A DNA stretch of 50,588 nucleotides from Longimicrobiaceae bacterium (lineage in GTDB: Bacteria > Gemmatimonadota > Gemmatimonadetes > Longimicrobiales > Longimicrobiaceae), in the NCBI GenBank assembly GCA_030146875.1, contig JASLAX010000180.1, forward strand, positions 1-50,588, given 5' to 3'. Shown one piece after another: positions 16,811-24,945 of the stretch (position 1 is its first letter; every line of letters begins with the position of its first letter). The notes beneath the pieces were generated by a model. That model was not told the origin of the DNA and searched no databases. It saw only the letters and a program-made list of their open reading frames with translations. A program made the translations under genes and the position numbers.

Positions 16811-18828
16811 CGCTCCCTCCCGGCGACGCTCACGATCGCGCCGCGGCGGAGGGCCGCGCCGGCCGCGGGGGAGGTGGACTCCACCGCCCCGCCGCCTCGC
16901 ACGCGGACGCGGAAGCCCAGCGCGTGCAGGCGGCGCACGGCGTCGCGCATCGCCAGCCCGGAGACGTCGGGGACCGCGGCGCTCGGCGCGGCCGGCGCCG
17001 GCTCGCGGCGGGCGGGGGTGTCGGGGAGGAAGACGTAGGTCCCCTCGCTGCCGGAGGCCGGGCGCGCGGCCTCCACCGCCGCCGTGGAAGCCGGCCCGGA
17101 GGCGGAGGCCGGCGTCGGCAGACGCGTCGCCAGCAGGCCGCGGCCGTCCAGCGCGGGGGAGCGCGCGGCCAGGATCGCCTGCAGCGTCTCGCGCGTGACC
17201 GGCGCGGCGGTGACGCCGCCGTAGTACTCGCCCCGCGGGCGGTCCAGCTTCACGTAGATGGCGAGCTGCGGGTCGCGGGCCGGGAAGAAGCCCACGAAGG
17301 TCGAGTTGTACTCCCCCGCCACGTAGCGCCCGCCGGCCCCCGTGCGCCGCGCCGTCCCCGTCTTCCCCGCCACCTCGAAGGTGGAGAGCGAGGCGCGCGT
17401 CGCGGTGCCGTCCTCCACCACCGAGACCAGCACCTGGCGGAGCTCCTCGCTCACCTCGCGCGGGATCACGCGGCGCACCGGGCGCGGCGCGGGCTCGCGC
17501 ACCGTCTCGCCGTCCGCCGCGGTGACGGAGCGGACGAGGCGCGGCTCCATCAGCAGCCCGCCGTTCGCCAGCGCGGCGTACGCCATGGTGAGCTGCAGCG
17601 GGGTGACGGAGACCTCGTAGCCCATGGAGAGCGACGCGGGCGTGAAGTCGGACCAGCGCTTCAGCCCGGGAAGGCGCCCGCCCGCCTCGCCCGGGTACTC
17701 CACCCCCGTGGGCGTGCCGAAGCCGAAGTCGCGCAGCACGCGGTACTGCGCCGCGGGCGGGGTGCGCGGGACCATCTTGGCCATGCCGATGTTGCTGGAG
17801 ACGCGCAGGGCGTCGCGCAGCGTGAGCCACTCGTAGGCGTGCACGTCGCGGATCACGCGCCCGTTGGGCCCCTTCCACGTCCCGCCCTCGGCGTACACGC
17901 GGTCGGAGAGCGAGGCGTGCCGCCCGGCGAGCAGGCCGGCCACGAAGACGGGCTTGAGGGTGGAGCCCGGCTCGTACGGCTCCACGAACGCCCCCAGCCC
18001 GATCCCCCCCGGCCGGCGGGAGACGGCCGCCAGGACCTCCCCCGTGCGCGGCTCCACGAGAAGGATGTCGCCGCCGACGGACTTCGTGGTGCGGATGGCC
18101 TCGCCCAGGGCGGCGGCGGCGATCTCCTGCAGGTCCAGGTCGAGCGTGAGCCGCACGTCCGCGCCGTCCGTGGGAGGGACCACGGGGAGCGAGCCCGCCG
18201 GGCCCGTGCGGCCGCGGGCGTCGCGGCGCAGGACGCTGAAGCCGTCGCGGCCGCGGAGCAGCGAGTCCATCTCCTGCTCGATCCCGCCGAGCGCCCGCGC
18301 GTCCGCCGACATCCCGCCCAGCACCTCCCGCATGGTCTCGCCCTGCGGGTAGAAGCGGTCCAGCCGGCGTTCGAAGTGCAGCCCGCGGATGGACTCCAGC
18401 CGCTGGTGCTCCTCCGCGCCGAACGAGCCGGGGACGACGACCCAGCGGCGCGAGGGGTCCGTCGCCCGGCGCGCGGCGGCGCGGGAGAGGCCCAGCGTCT
18501 CCTGCAGCGCGGCGGCGGCCCCGTCGCGGTCGCGGAGCTCGCGCGGCGCCACGGAGAGGCGGAACGTCTCGCGCGTGAGCGCCAGCGGCACCCCGTCGCG
18601 GTCGTAGATGCCGCCGCGGCGGGCGGGGACGGGCGTCTTCTCCTGCTGCTGCGCGGCGGCCACCGCGGCCCACCGCTCGCCCTCCATCCCCTGGAGCTGA
18701 ACGCCCCGCCCGACCACGAGGAGCGCCGCCAGCCCGACCGAGGCGGTCAGCAGGCGGCGGCGCGCGGGAAGGCGCTCGGTGGCGTTCCAGCGCCGGGCGG
18801 GCCCGGCGTCCTTCCGCGGCGCGCTCAC
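16807..18828 (-). CDS. ftsI: Septal transpeptidase FtsI (class B PBP) with C-terminal PASTA domain
   Basis: 673 residues: short cytoplasmic tail, one membrane segment (about 27-45), PBP dimerisation domain (PVPARRGGIYDRDGVPLAL), and transpeptidase domain with EPGSTLKP (active Ser about residue 288 in SxxK), VSSNIGMAK (SxN) and VAGKTGTARR (KTG). It cross-links septal peptidoglycan with FtsW. After a Pro/Ala-rich linker the C-terminus (VPDVSGLAMRDAVRRLHALGFRVRVRG...SPAAGAALRRGAIVSV) is one PASTA domain. GTGA/ATG overlaps couple it to ftsL and murE. Confidence 0.96.
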   Translation of the reverse strand: MSAPRKDAGPARRWNATERLPARRRLLTASVGLAALLVVGRGVQLQGMEGERWAAVAAAQQQEKTPVPARRGGIYDRDGVPLALTRETFRLSVAPRELRDRDGAAAALQETLGLSRAAARRATDPSRRWVVVPGSFGAEEHQRLESIRGLHFERRLDRFYPQGETMREVLGGMSADARALGGIEQEMDSLLRGRDGFSVLRRDARGRTGPAGSLPVVPPTDGADVRLTLDLDLQEIAAAALGEAIRTTKSVGGDILLVEPRTGEVLAAVSRRPGGIGLGAFVEPYEPGSTLKPVFVAGLLAGRHASLSDRVYAEGGTWKGPNGRVIRDVHAYEWLTLRDALRVSSNIGMAKMVPRTPPAAQYRVLRDFGFGTPTGVEYPGEAGGRLPGLKRWSDFTPASLSMGYEVSVTPLQLTMAYAALANGGLLMEPRLVRSVTAADGETVREPAPRPVRRVIPREVSEELRQVLVSVVEDGTATRASLSTFEVAGKTGTARRTGAGGRYVAGEYNSTFVGFFPARDPQLAIYVKLDRPRGEYYGGVTAAPVTRETLQAILAARSPALDGRGLLATRLPTPASASGPASTAAVEAARPASGSEGTYVFLPDTPARREPAPAAPSAAVPDVSGLAMRDAVRRLHALGFRVRVRGGGAVESTSPAAGAALRRGAIVSVAGRER

Positions 18829-19232
18829 CGCTCCGCCTCCGGCTCGGGCGCGTCGGCGGCCACGGGGAGCAGCACGATCTCCTCGTCGCGCGGCAGGTGC
18901 AGCCCCAGCCGCTCCCGGGCCACCCGGACGATGCGGGCGCGGGAGCGCAGCGCCTCGATCTCGCCCGTGGCCTCCACCCGCTCGCCCTCGATCACGGCGC
19001 GCTCGCTCCGCACCCGCGCCAGCTCGCGCTCCTCCTCGGCGGCCTGCGTCTGGCGCCAGACCACGTACGAGAAGGAGGCGGGGAGCAGCGCCAGCCAGGC
19101 GAGCGCGCGGATCACCGGGAGCAGCTTCAGCAGCCCCCGGAACGGCACCGGGTCGGCCCCGCGCAGGGCGCGCCGCTCGATGCGCGACAGCTTCTCGCGC
19201 GGCGGGCTCCGGCGCGGCGCGGCGGTGCTCAC
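18825..19232 (-). CDS. ftsL: Cell division protein FtsL-like
   Basis: A 135-residue bitopic protein: basic cytoplasmic N-terminus, one membrane segment (about 35-55, VIRALAWLALLPASFSYVVW), then a heptad-rich coiled coil (EEERELARVRSERAVIEGERVEATGEIEALRSRARI) and an ERLGLHLPRDEEIVLLP ending typical of FtsL/DivIC proteins. It would form the FtsQLB complex. Sequence similarity is weak, as usual for FtsL; the call rests on topology and its place between rsmH and ftsI. The GTG at 19232 overlaps the rsmH stop as GTGA; the longer frame is an rsmH shadow. Confidence 0.85.
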   Translation of the reverse strand: MSTAAPRRSPPREKLSRIERRALRGADPVPFRGLLKLLPVIRALAWLALLPASFSYVVWRQTQAAEEERELARVRSERAVIEGERVEATGEIEALRSRARIVRVARERLGLHLPRDEEIVLLPVAADAPEPEAER

Positions 19233-20164
19233 GCGCGCCTCCAGGCCCGCAGCCGGGCGCTGCGGGCGCGGGGGTTCCCGCGCGTCTCCTCGACGGACGC
19301 GGAGACGGGCTTGCGGGTGAGCAGGGTGCCCAGCGGCTCGCCGCGGCAGTGGCACACGGGCAGGGCGGGAGGACAGACGCAGGCGCGGCTCCACTCCCGG
19401 AACTCGTTCTTGACCAGGCGGTCCTCCAGGGAGTGGTAGGAGAGGACGACGAACACGCCGCCGGGAGCCAGCGCCTCGCGGAAGAGGGGGAGCGCGCGCT
19501 CCAGCGCCTCGATCTCGCCGTTCACGGCGATGCGCAGCGCCTGGAAGATGCGCGCGCGGTCGCCGTTGTCGGCGCGGGGGCCCAGGGCGCGGTCGATGGC
19601 CGCGTTCAGCCGGTCGCTGGTGTCCACCGGCGCCTCGGCGCGCATCTCCACCACCGTGCGGGCCAGCTTGCGCGCCCGCGGCTCCTCGCCGTAGCGCCGG
19701 AAGAGGTGGACCAGCGCCTCCTCCTCCATCTCCGCCAGCAGGTCGGCGGCGGTCGCCTCGCCCGCGGTGCCCTGGGCCATGCGCATGTCCAGCGGGGCGC
19801 CGGCGCGCAGGGTGAAGCCGCGGGTGGGCTCGTCGATCTGGTGGGAGGAGATGCCCAGGTCGAGGAGCGCCCCCGCGAGCGTCCCCGGGCCGATCCCCGC
19901 CGCCCGCACCGCGTCCGCGAAGTTCGCCTTCACCAGGCGGACGCGGTCGCCGAAGGGCTCCAGCCGCCGCCCCGCCTCCGCCAGCGCGTCGGGGTCGCGG
20001 TCGGTGGCGACCAGGCGAGTGCGGGGCCCGCGCTCCAGAAGCGCCTCGGCGTGCCCGCCCCCGCCCAGGGTGCCGTCCAGGAACAGCCCACCGCGCTCCG
20101 GCGCAAGGTGGGCCATCACCTCCTGGACGAGCACGGGGGCGTGGTAGGGCGAGGCGTGGGGCAT
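19229..20164 (-). CDS. rsmH: 16S rRNA (cytosine1402-N4)-methyltransferase RsmH (MraW)
   Basis: An S-adenosylmethionine-dependent methyltransferase modifying C1402 in the ribosomal P site. 311 residues: HAPVLVQEVMAHL, FLDGTLGGGGHAEALL (SAM motif I), ATDRDPDAL, GALLDLGISSHQIDEPTRGFTLRAGAPLDMRM, ALRIAVNGEIEALERAL and VLSYHSLEDRLVKNEF. The C-terminus has a CVCPPALPVCHCRG cysteine cluster. ATG at 20164 is preceded by AAAGGCGAC, 8 bp after mraZ. Confidence 0.97.
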   Translation of the reverse strand: MPHASPYHAPVLVQEVMAHLAPERGGLFLDGTLGGGGHAEALLERGPRTRLVATDRDPDALAEAGRRLEPFGDRVRLVKANFADAVRAAGIGPGTLAGALLDLGISSHQIDEPTRGFTLRAGAPLDMRMAQGTAGEATAADLLAEMEEEALVHLFRRYGEEPRARKLARTVVEMRAEAPVDTSDRLNAAIDRALGPRADNGDRARIFQALRIAVNGEIEALERALPLFREALAPGGVFVVLSYHSLEDRLVKNEFREWSRACVCPPALPVCHCRGEPLGTLLTRKPVSASVEETRGNPRARSARLRAWRRA

Positions 20165-20172
20165 GTCGCCTT

Positions 20173-20604
20173 TCAGCCGAAGATCTGGTGCATGAACATC
20201 TCGGCGTCCGGCGTGGGCTGCGACACGGTGGCGGCGAAGCGGTCCGGGTTCCACAGCTCCATCCGGTCGATGGCGCCCACCACCAGCGTCGGGCCGGAGA
20301 GCCCCACCGCCTCCTGCAGGCGCGGCGGGACCATGATGCGGCCCTGCTTGTCGGGGGCGACCTCCACGGCGTTGGCGGTGACCCCCAGCACGTAGGAGCG
20401 GGCGCGGGGCTGCAGGCGCAGCATCTCGCGGAGGCGGCCCTCCACCTCGGCCCAGGCGGGCTCCGGGTACAGCGTGAGCGCCTCGGGGAAGGCGTGGACC
20501 AGCACGAGCGGGCGGTCCTGGGAGTCGCGCCGGAACGGAGCAGGGAGGCTCAGGCGCCCCTTCTCGTCGATCTGGTGCAGGTAGCTCCCCAGGTATCCGC
20601 TCAT
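20173..20604 (-). CDS. mraZ: Transcriptional regulator MraZ
   Basis: 143 residues with two AbrB-like SpoVT domains: YLHQIDEKGRLSLPAPFR near the N-terminus and EVAPDKQGRIMVPPRLQEAVGL in the middle, each carrying the DxKGR(I/L)xxP motif. In characterised bacteria MraZ forms a ring and represses its own dcw operon by binding TGGGN repeats spaced 5 nt apart in the promoter. The matching operator is visible 24-60 bp upstream of this gene's ATG. First gene of the dcw operon. Confidence 0.97.
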   Translation of the reverse strand: MSGYLGSYLHQIDEKGRLSLPAPFRRDSQDRPLVLVHAFPEALTLYPEPAWAEVEGRLREMLRLQPRARSYVLGVTANAVEVAPDKQGRIMVPPRLQEAVGLSGPTLVVGAIDRMELWNPDRFAATVSQPTPDAEMFMHQIFG

Positions 20605-20627
20605 CCGCTCCCGGTGCTGGACGCGTT

Positions 20628-20663
20628 CCCCACTTCATCCCACTTCTCCCCACTGTGCCCCAA
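20628..20663 (-). promoter_or_regulatory. MraZ operator: four boxes at 10-bp spacing
   Basis: On the minus strand TTGGGG (20658-20663), GTGGGG (20648-20653), GTGGGA (20638-20643) and GTGGGG (20628-20633) repeat exactly every 10 bp. All contain TGGGN, the known MraZ half-site, on one face of the helix. The array begins at the predicted -10 and runs over the transcription start, consistent with repression. Confidence 0.9.
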
Positions 20664-20689
20664 GGTAACGCGGGAGCGGCCCGCGTCAA
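20662..20689 (-). promoter_or_regulatory. dcw operon promoter
   Basis: TTGACG (20684-20689), 16-nt spacer, TACCTT (20662-20667) on the minus strand, 58 bp upstream of the mraZ ATG and abutting the MraZ boxes. The -10 is weak. Confidence 0.6.
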
Positions 20690-20790
20690 GGCGAAGATAC
20701 CCCGAACCAAGGGGTTGCGGGTGGCGGAGTTCTTGCGCCTGCGCCTCTTCCCCGACGGCGGCGGAACCCCCTGTGGACCCGGAGGCGCGA

Positions 20791-21882
20791 GTGCGGATCG
20801 GGATGGTGCTGAACACCGGCTCGGCGGACGTGCTGGAGCGGCTGCGCGAGGCCGTGACCTCGCTCCGCGACGCGGGGCACGAGGTGACGCCCCGCCTGAC
20901 CTTCGAGGCCGGCGACGCGCGCCTCTTCGCCCGGCAGGCGGGCGACGCGGGGGTGGAGCTGCTGGTGGTGGGGGGAGGGGACGGGACGGTGAACGAGGCC
21001 ATCAACGGCCTCTGCGACGCCGCGGGGGACGGCGTTCCCCTGCCCCGCCTGGCGATCGTTCCGCTGGGGACGGGCAACGACCTGGCCAACGCCATGGGCA
21101 TCCCCCTGGACCCGGAGACGGCGGTCGCTTCGGCCCTGGCCGGCCAGGAGACGCCGATCGACGTCGCTACCGTGAACGGCCGCCGCTTCCTGAACGTCTC
21201 CACCGGGGGCTTCGGCGCCGCGGCCACGGAGGAGACGCCGGACGAGGCCAAGCGCTTCCTGGGCGGCCTGGCCTACCTGGTCACCGGCGCGAAGAAGCTG
21301 GTGGAGAAGACGCACTCCGTGGCCCGCTTCACGGCGGACGGACGGACGGTGCACGAGGGGTCCTTCCTGGCCTACGCGGTTGGCAACTCGCGCCGGACGG
21401 GCGGGGGCACGCTGATCACCCCGCGCGCCGAGCTGGACGACGGGCTGCTGGACCTGTGCATCGTGGGGGAGATCTCCACCGTGGACCTGGTGGCGCTCCT
21501 CCCCCGCCTGCGCGCGGGGCGGCACGTGGGGCATCCCGCGGTGAAGTACCTCCGCGTGAAGGAGGTGGTCGTGGAGCCGGAGGAGCGGCTGGCGGTGAAC
21601 GCCGACGGGGAGCACGTGGAGGGCGAGCGCTTCGTCTACGGGATCGAGCCCCGCCGCGCGACGCTGATGCTCCCCGGCCCCCTGCCGCGCGCGCCGGAGG
21701 AGCGGGACGAGGCGGAGGAGCTGGACCAGGCGGAGACGGAGGGGTTCGCCGGGGACGTCGCGGTCCTCCGCCTCGACCCCCACGCCGGCGAAGCCCCGGC
21801 GGACGGCGCGCCCTCCACCGACGGTGGGATGGCCGACAGGGCGCGGGGCGAGCAGGCGAGGGACGGCGCACCCTCCGCCTGA
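20791..21882 (+). CDS. Diacylglycerol kinase-family lipid kinase (YegS/DgkB-like)
   Basis: A 363-residue soluble or peripheral lipid kinase. VVGGGDGTVNEAINGL is the ATP-binding GGDGT motif, LPRLAIVPLGTGNDLANAMGIPLD follows, and STGGFGAAATEETPDEAKRFLGGLAYLVTGAKKL plus DGLLDLCIVGE and LAVNADGEHVEG are typical of the catalytic domain, giving diacylglycerol or another lipid alcohol as likely substrate. GTG at 20791 is chosen because GGAGG sits 5 nt upstream; GTG at 20773 is possible. After about residue 295 there is a ~65-residue acidic, Pro/Ala-rich tail absent from family members and probably disordered. Divergent from mraZ; ends at a strong hairpin. Confidence 0.92.
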   Translation: MRIGMVLNTGSADVLERLREAVTSLRDAGHEVTPRLTFEAGDARLFARQAGDAGVELLVVGGGDGTVNEAINGLCDAAGDGVPLPRLAIVPLGTGNDLANAMGIPLDPETAVASALAGQETPIDVATVNGRRFLNVSTGGFGAAATEETPDEAKRFLGGLAYLVTGAKKLVEKTHSVARFTADGRTVHEGSFLAYAVGNSRRTGGGTLITPRAELDDGLLDLCIVGEISTVDLVALLPRLRAGRHVGHPAVKYLRVKEVVVEPEERLAVNADGEHVEGERFVYGIEPRRATLMLPGPLPRAPEERDEAEELDQAETEGFAGDVAVLRLDPHAGEAPADGAPSTDGGMADRARGEQARDGAPSA

Positions 21883-21901
21883 CCGGCGCCGTCCGACGAG
21901 A

Positions 21902-21935
21902 GAAGGGTCCCGCGGCGCCGTCCGCGGGACCCTTC
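21902..21935 (+). terminator. Strong hairpin after the lipid kinase gene
   Basis: A perfect 14-bp stem (21902-21915 with 21922-21935, 6-nt loop), 19 bp after the stop codon. Only CGTCGTTCG follows, with no U-tract, like the other GC-rich terminators in this window. Confidence 0.7.
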
Positions 21936-22399
21936 GTCGTTCGCCGAGGCGCCGCCCCCGGTCCGACCGCCGATGACGGCGGAGGCGCGGGGGTCGTCCT
22001 CCGCACCCCTTACGGAGAGCTGACGACGCGACGGGGGACGACGGAAACGGCGAACGCCGGCCTCTCCGCTGAAGAGATGCCGGCGCGCGCCGTGGGGACC
22101 GTCCGGTGGAGAGTGGAGCCGGGAGAGGAGCGAAGCGCGCTCCGCCTTCGGGGCCCTCAGCCGTGCCCGCCAGGAGGACAAGGAATGAGTGCGGCGGGGG
22201 AGAGGTCGGCGTTCTCGGACCCGCGAAGGCAGCGGCGCTTTCGGAAGGTAGGACACCCCGCCCCGGGGGAATGTTGCGCCGGGCGGATGAAGGGATGGTT
22301 AAGCTTTGCGCGGGGCGGTCCGCGGGCACGCGCGGCCCGCGCCGGGGTGCCCGCGCACGCCCGCGTGCCCTGGCGCAACTCCTGCTATGCCGCGCCCTC
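21936..22399 (+). other. Intergenic leader of the histidine kinase gene
   Basis: No established gene. AGGAGGACAAGGA at 22171-22183 is a strong Shine-Dalgarno sequence placed before ATG 22184, which opens a 72-codon frame ending at 22403 with an ATGA overlap onto the kinase start. An A/T-rich patch TGGTTAAGCTTTG (22297-22309) inside it could instead be part of a promoter. See the separate entry for the small frame. Confidence 0.4.
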
Positions 22400-22403
22400 A
22401 TGA
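22184..22403 (+). CDS. Possible small upstream ORF coupled to the histidine kinase
   Basis: A 72-residue frame (MSAAGERSAFSDPRRQRRFRK...) preceded by an excellent ribosome site and ending in an ATGA overlap with the kinase ATG. The product is basic with three Cys and resembles nothing I know. Uncommon codons here (TTA, TGT, AGC) and an A/T-rich patch argue that the sequence may be a promoter region rather than a gene. The overlap could serve as leader-peptide coupling. Confidence 0.25.
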
Positions 22404-24349
22404 GCGACGCCGAAACCGGGACCGGCCCCGACTCCGCCGACGCGCGGCTCCTCTCCGGGAGCGGGCGCCCCGCACCGGACCCCGAAGCCACCGCCGTGCC
22501 CGGCGGCCTGCCCGTGCAGGGCCCCGGATCGCCGGGGCGCGAGACGGTGGAGCGCGAGGTCGCGTGGGCCCGCGGGCAGGAGCACGTGCGCCGCGTGGCC
22601 GCGGGCGAGGACCGGCCGCGCGACCCGTACACCGGCATCGCCCGCACCGGCGTCGCCCACCGCGCCTTCGCGGCGCTGGCCGAGAACGTCCGCGACTACG
22701 CCATCTTCCTGATGGAGCCGGACGGCGTCATCACCTTCTGGGGCGAGGGCGCGCGCCTGATCAAGTGGTGGACCAAGGAGCAGGCCGAGGGCGCGCACCT
22801 GCGGGTGCTGTACCCCGACGGCGGCTCCGAGGACGGCACGGCCGAGGACCACCTGATCCAGTCCGCCGAGCAGGGCGAGTACACCGGCGAGGGGCACCGC
22901 ATCCGCGGCGACGGCTCCACCTTCTGGGCGGGCATCACCCTGACCGCGCTGCGCGACGAGGGGGGCGCGCTGATCGGGTTCGCCAAGGTGACACGCGACC
23001 TGACCGCCCGCCGCGCCGCCGACGCCGCCATGAAGGCCGCCCACGTGGGCGCCGAGGAGGCGCGCCGCCACGCGGAGGAGGCCAGCCGCGCCAAGAGCCT
23101 GTTCCTGGCCACCATCTCCCACGAGATCCGCACGCCGCTCAACGCCATCATGGCGTACGCCGACCTGCTGGAGATGGAGCTGGCCGGCCCCCTGACGGAC
23201 CAGCAGCGCGGCCAGGTGGGCCGCATCCGCACCAGCAGCATGCACCTGCTGGGGATCGTGAACGACGTGCTGGACTTCTCGCGGGTCGAGGCGGGGCGCA
23301 CCGTGGTGGAGCGCACGGCCGGGCGCATCGGCGCGGCGGTGGACGGGGCGCTGGCGCTGGTCTCGCCCCAGGCGGAGGCGCGCGGGGTGGACCTGGTGGA
23401 CGCCGTCTCCGGCCACGCCTCCGAGGTGCCGTACTGGGGCGACGAGGAGCGGCTGCGGCAGATCGTCCTGAACCTGCTCTCCAACTCCGTGAAGTTCACG
23501 GCCCGCGGGGGCCGCATCACGGTGAGCGCCGGCACGGCTGCCGAGCCGTCGGGCGACGCCGAGCTGGTGGGCGCCGGGCCGTGGGCGTACGTGCGGGTGG
23601 AGGACACCGGCCAGGGGATCCCCGCCGACCGGCTGGGCGCCATCTTCGAGCCCTTCGTGCAGGCCGACATGAGCCACACGCGCTCGGCCGGCGGCACGGG
23701 GCTGGGGCTGGCGATCTCGCGCCGGCTGGCGCGGCTCATGGGGGGCGACGTGACGGTGCGCAGCCAGGAGGGGGTGGGCTCCACCTTCTTCGTCTGGCTC
23801 CCCGCCGCGCCCGAGGAGGCGCTCAACTCGCGGCCCATGGAGGCGGCCCCCGCCGTGGTGACCCCCGGGATCCTGCAGGAGGTGCGCGACGCGCTGCTGG
23901 CGGAGCTGGAGCGGGTGCTGCACGCGTTCGTGGCGCGCCTGCGCGGCGACCCCGACATGCCGAGCGCCCGCGCCATCGGCGAGGCGGAGCTGGAGGACCA
24001 CCTGGCGTCGTTCCTCTCGGACCTGGCGCAGACGCTGGGCGGGATGGAGCTGGAGCAGGGCCAGGACGCGCAGTCGCTGCGGGACGGCACCGCCATCCAG
24101 CGGGTGATCGCCGAGCGCCACGGCCTGCAGCGCTTCCGGCTGGGGTGGAGCCCGGAGGAGCTGCGCCGGGAGCACGAGATCCTGGGCGAGGAGCTGGCCG
24201 CCGCCATCCGCCGCCGCGTGCGCCGCGCCCGCCCCGAGGAGGTGGAGGAGACGCTGGACGCCGTGGGAGTGTTCCTGAGCAGCGCCGAGCGGATCAGCAT
24301 GGAGGCGTGGCGGAAGGCGGCGGCGGGGGCGGTCGACCCGCGGCCCTGA
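22400..24349 (+). CDS. PAS-sensor histidine kinase with C-terminal RsbRD-like helical domain
   Basis: A 649-residue soluble hybrid sensor. Residues 1-85 are disordered and Pro/Gly-rich; a PAS domain spans about 88-200 (VRDYAIFLMEPDGVITFWGEGAR ... GFAKVTRDLTARR). A helical linker leads to HisKA with the phospho-accepting His241 in FLATISHEIRTPLNAIM, then HATPase_c with the N box QIVLNLLSNSVKFT (about 354-367), DTGQGIP (G1) and GTGLGLAISRR (G2). The C-terminal ~150 residues (about 490-640) are an extra all-helical domain (LEDHLASFLSDLAQTL ... AERHGLQRFRLGWSPEELRREHEILGEEL) reminiscent of the RsbRD N-terminal sensor domain, which normally sits at the front of stress regulators. No receiver domain or adjacent response regulator is present. 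No membrane segments. Confidence 0.88.
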   Translation: MSDAETGTGPDSADARLLSGSGRPAPDPEATAVPGGLPVQGPGSPGRETVEREVAWARGQEHVRRVAAGEDRPRDPYTGIARTGVAHRAFAALAENVRDYAIFLMEPDGVITFWGEGARLIKWWTKEQAEGAHLRVLYPDGGSEDGTAEDHLIQSAEQGEYTGEGHRIRGDGSTFWAGITLTALRDEGGALIGFAKVTRDLTARRAADAAMKAAHVGAEEARRHAEEASRAKSLFLATISHEIRTPLNAIMAYADLLEMELAGPLTDQQRGQVGRIRTSSMHLLGIVNDVLDFSRVEAGRTVVERTAGRIGAAVDGALALVSPQAEARGVDLVDAVSGHASEVPYWGDEERLRQIVLNLLSNSVKFTARGGRITVSAGTAAEPSGDAELVGAGPWAYVRVEDTGQGIPADRLGAIFEPFVQADMSHTRSAGGTGLGLAISRRLARLMGGDVTVRSQEGVGSTFFVWLPAAPEEALNSRPMEAAPAVVTPGILQEVRDALLAELERVLHAFVARLRGDPDMPSARAIGEAELEDHLASFLSDLAQTLGGMELEQGQDAQSLRDGTAIQRVIAERHGLQRFRLGWSPEELRREHEILGEELAAAIRRRVRRARPEEVEETLDAVGVFLSSAERISMEAWRKAAAGAVDPRP

Positions 24350-24372
24350 CGGTGGATCGAGGGGGGAACGAA

Positions 24373-24404
24373 GGAGCCCCGCGGCGGATCCGTCGCGGGG
24401 CTCC
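24373..24404 (+). terminator. Hairpin after the histidine kinase gene
   Basis: GGAGCCCCGCG (24373-24383) pairs with CGCGGGGCTCC (24394-24404), 11 bp with a 10-nt loop, 23 bp after the kinase stop. No U-tract. Confidence 0.6.
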
Positions 24405-24517
24405 GGGCATCTGCCGCGGGGGGGTGGAGTGGGGGCCGGCGGGGGGCCGCCGTCGCGGATTTGCCCCGGCGCGTCCGGCGGCGGGCGGGGCCGCCCGCAG
24501 CGCGCCTGCGATTCGTC

Positions 24518-24739
24518 CTACGCCGCCTCGTCCATGTCCCGCTCGTCGATGATCGCCTCCTCTGCTGGAGTCCTCAGCCGCTCCTCGGGCCGCGATCCTT
24601 CCACCGAAGGCTCGGCGACCGGGGCGTCGGGCAGCTCGTAGGCGCGGGATCCGGCGGCAGGTCTCCACGTCCGGGTCGGCATCGGCACCGCCGGCCTGCG
24701 CACCAGGCTGGGCCTATGGCTCTTGCTCACGATCGGCAT
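24518..24739 (-). CDS. Small hypothetical protein, basic N-terminus and acidic C-terminus
   Basis: A 73-residue protein starting MPIVSKSHRPSLVRR. GGAGG lies 4 nt before the ATG at 24739, which favours it over the ATG 18 nt upstream. The first ~30 residues are basic with Pro and Arg; the last ~35 (EPSVEGSRPEERLRTPAEEAIIDERDMDEAA region) are acidic. No membrane segment or Cys. The charge polarity and size would fit a precursor peptide, an antitoxin or an intrinsically disordered adaptor, but nothing adjacent supports any of these. Expressed alone, between two + strand genes. Confidence 0.55.
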   Translation of the reverse strand: MPIVSKSHRPSLVRRPAVPMPTRTWRPAAGSRAYELPDAPVAEPSVEGSRPEERLRTPAEEAIIDERDMDEAA

Positions 24740-24945
24740 CGCTCCTCCATCGTGCATCCACCGGCGCGGGCTGGTGTCGCCTGGGTGGCATCGGTCCCGC
24801 GACTGGAGGATAGCGGCGCTCCCGTCCGCGGGCTGTCGGGAGACGGTGGAGAGCGTGTGGGGGCGCCGCCCGCGTGCGGGCGCGGAAGCTTTCCGACATC
24901 CCCACGGCGAAGGGTCGGCCCGTCACGCGAGGTCAGGAGGCAGGA

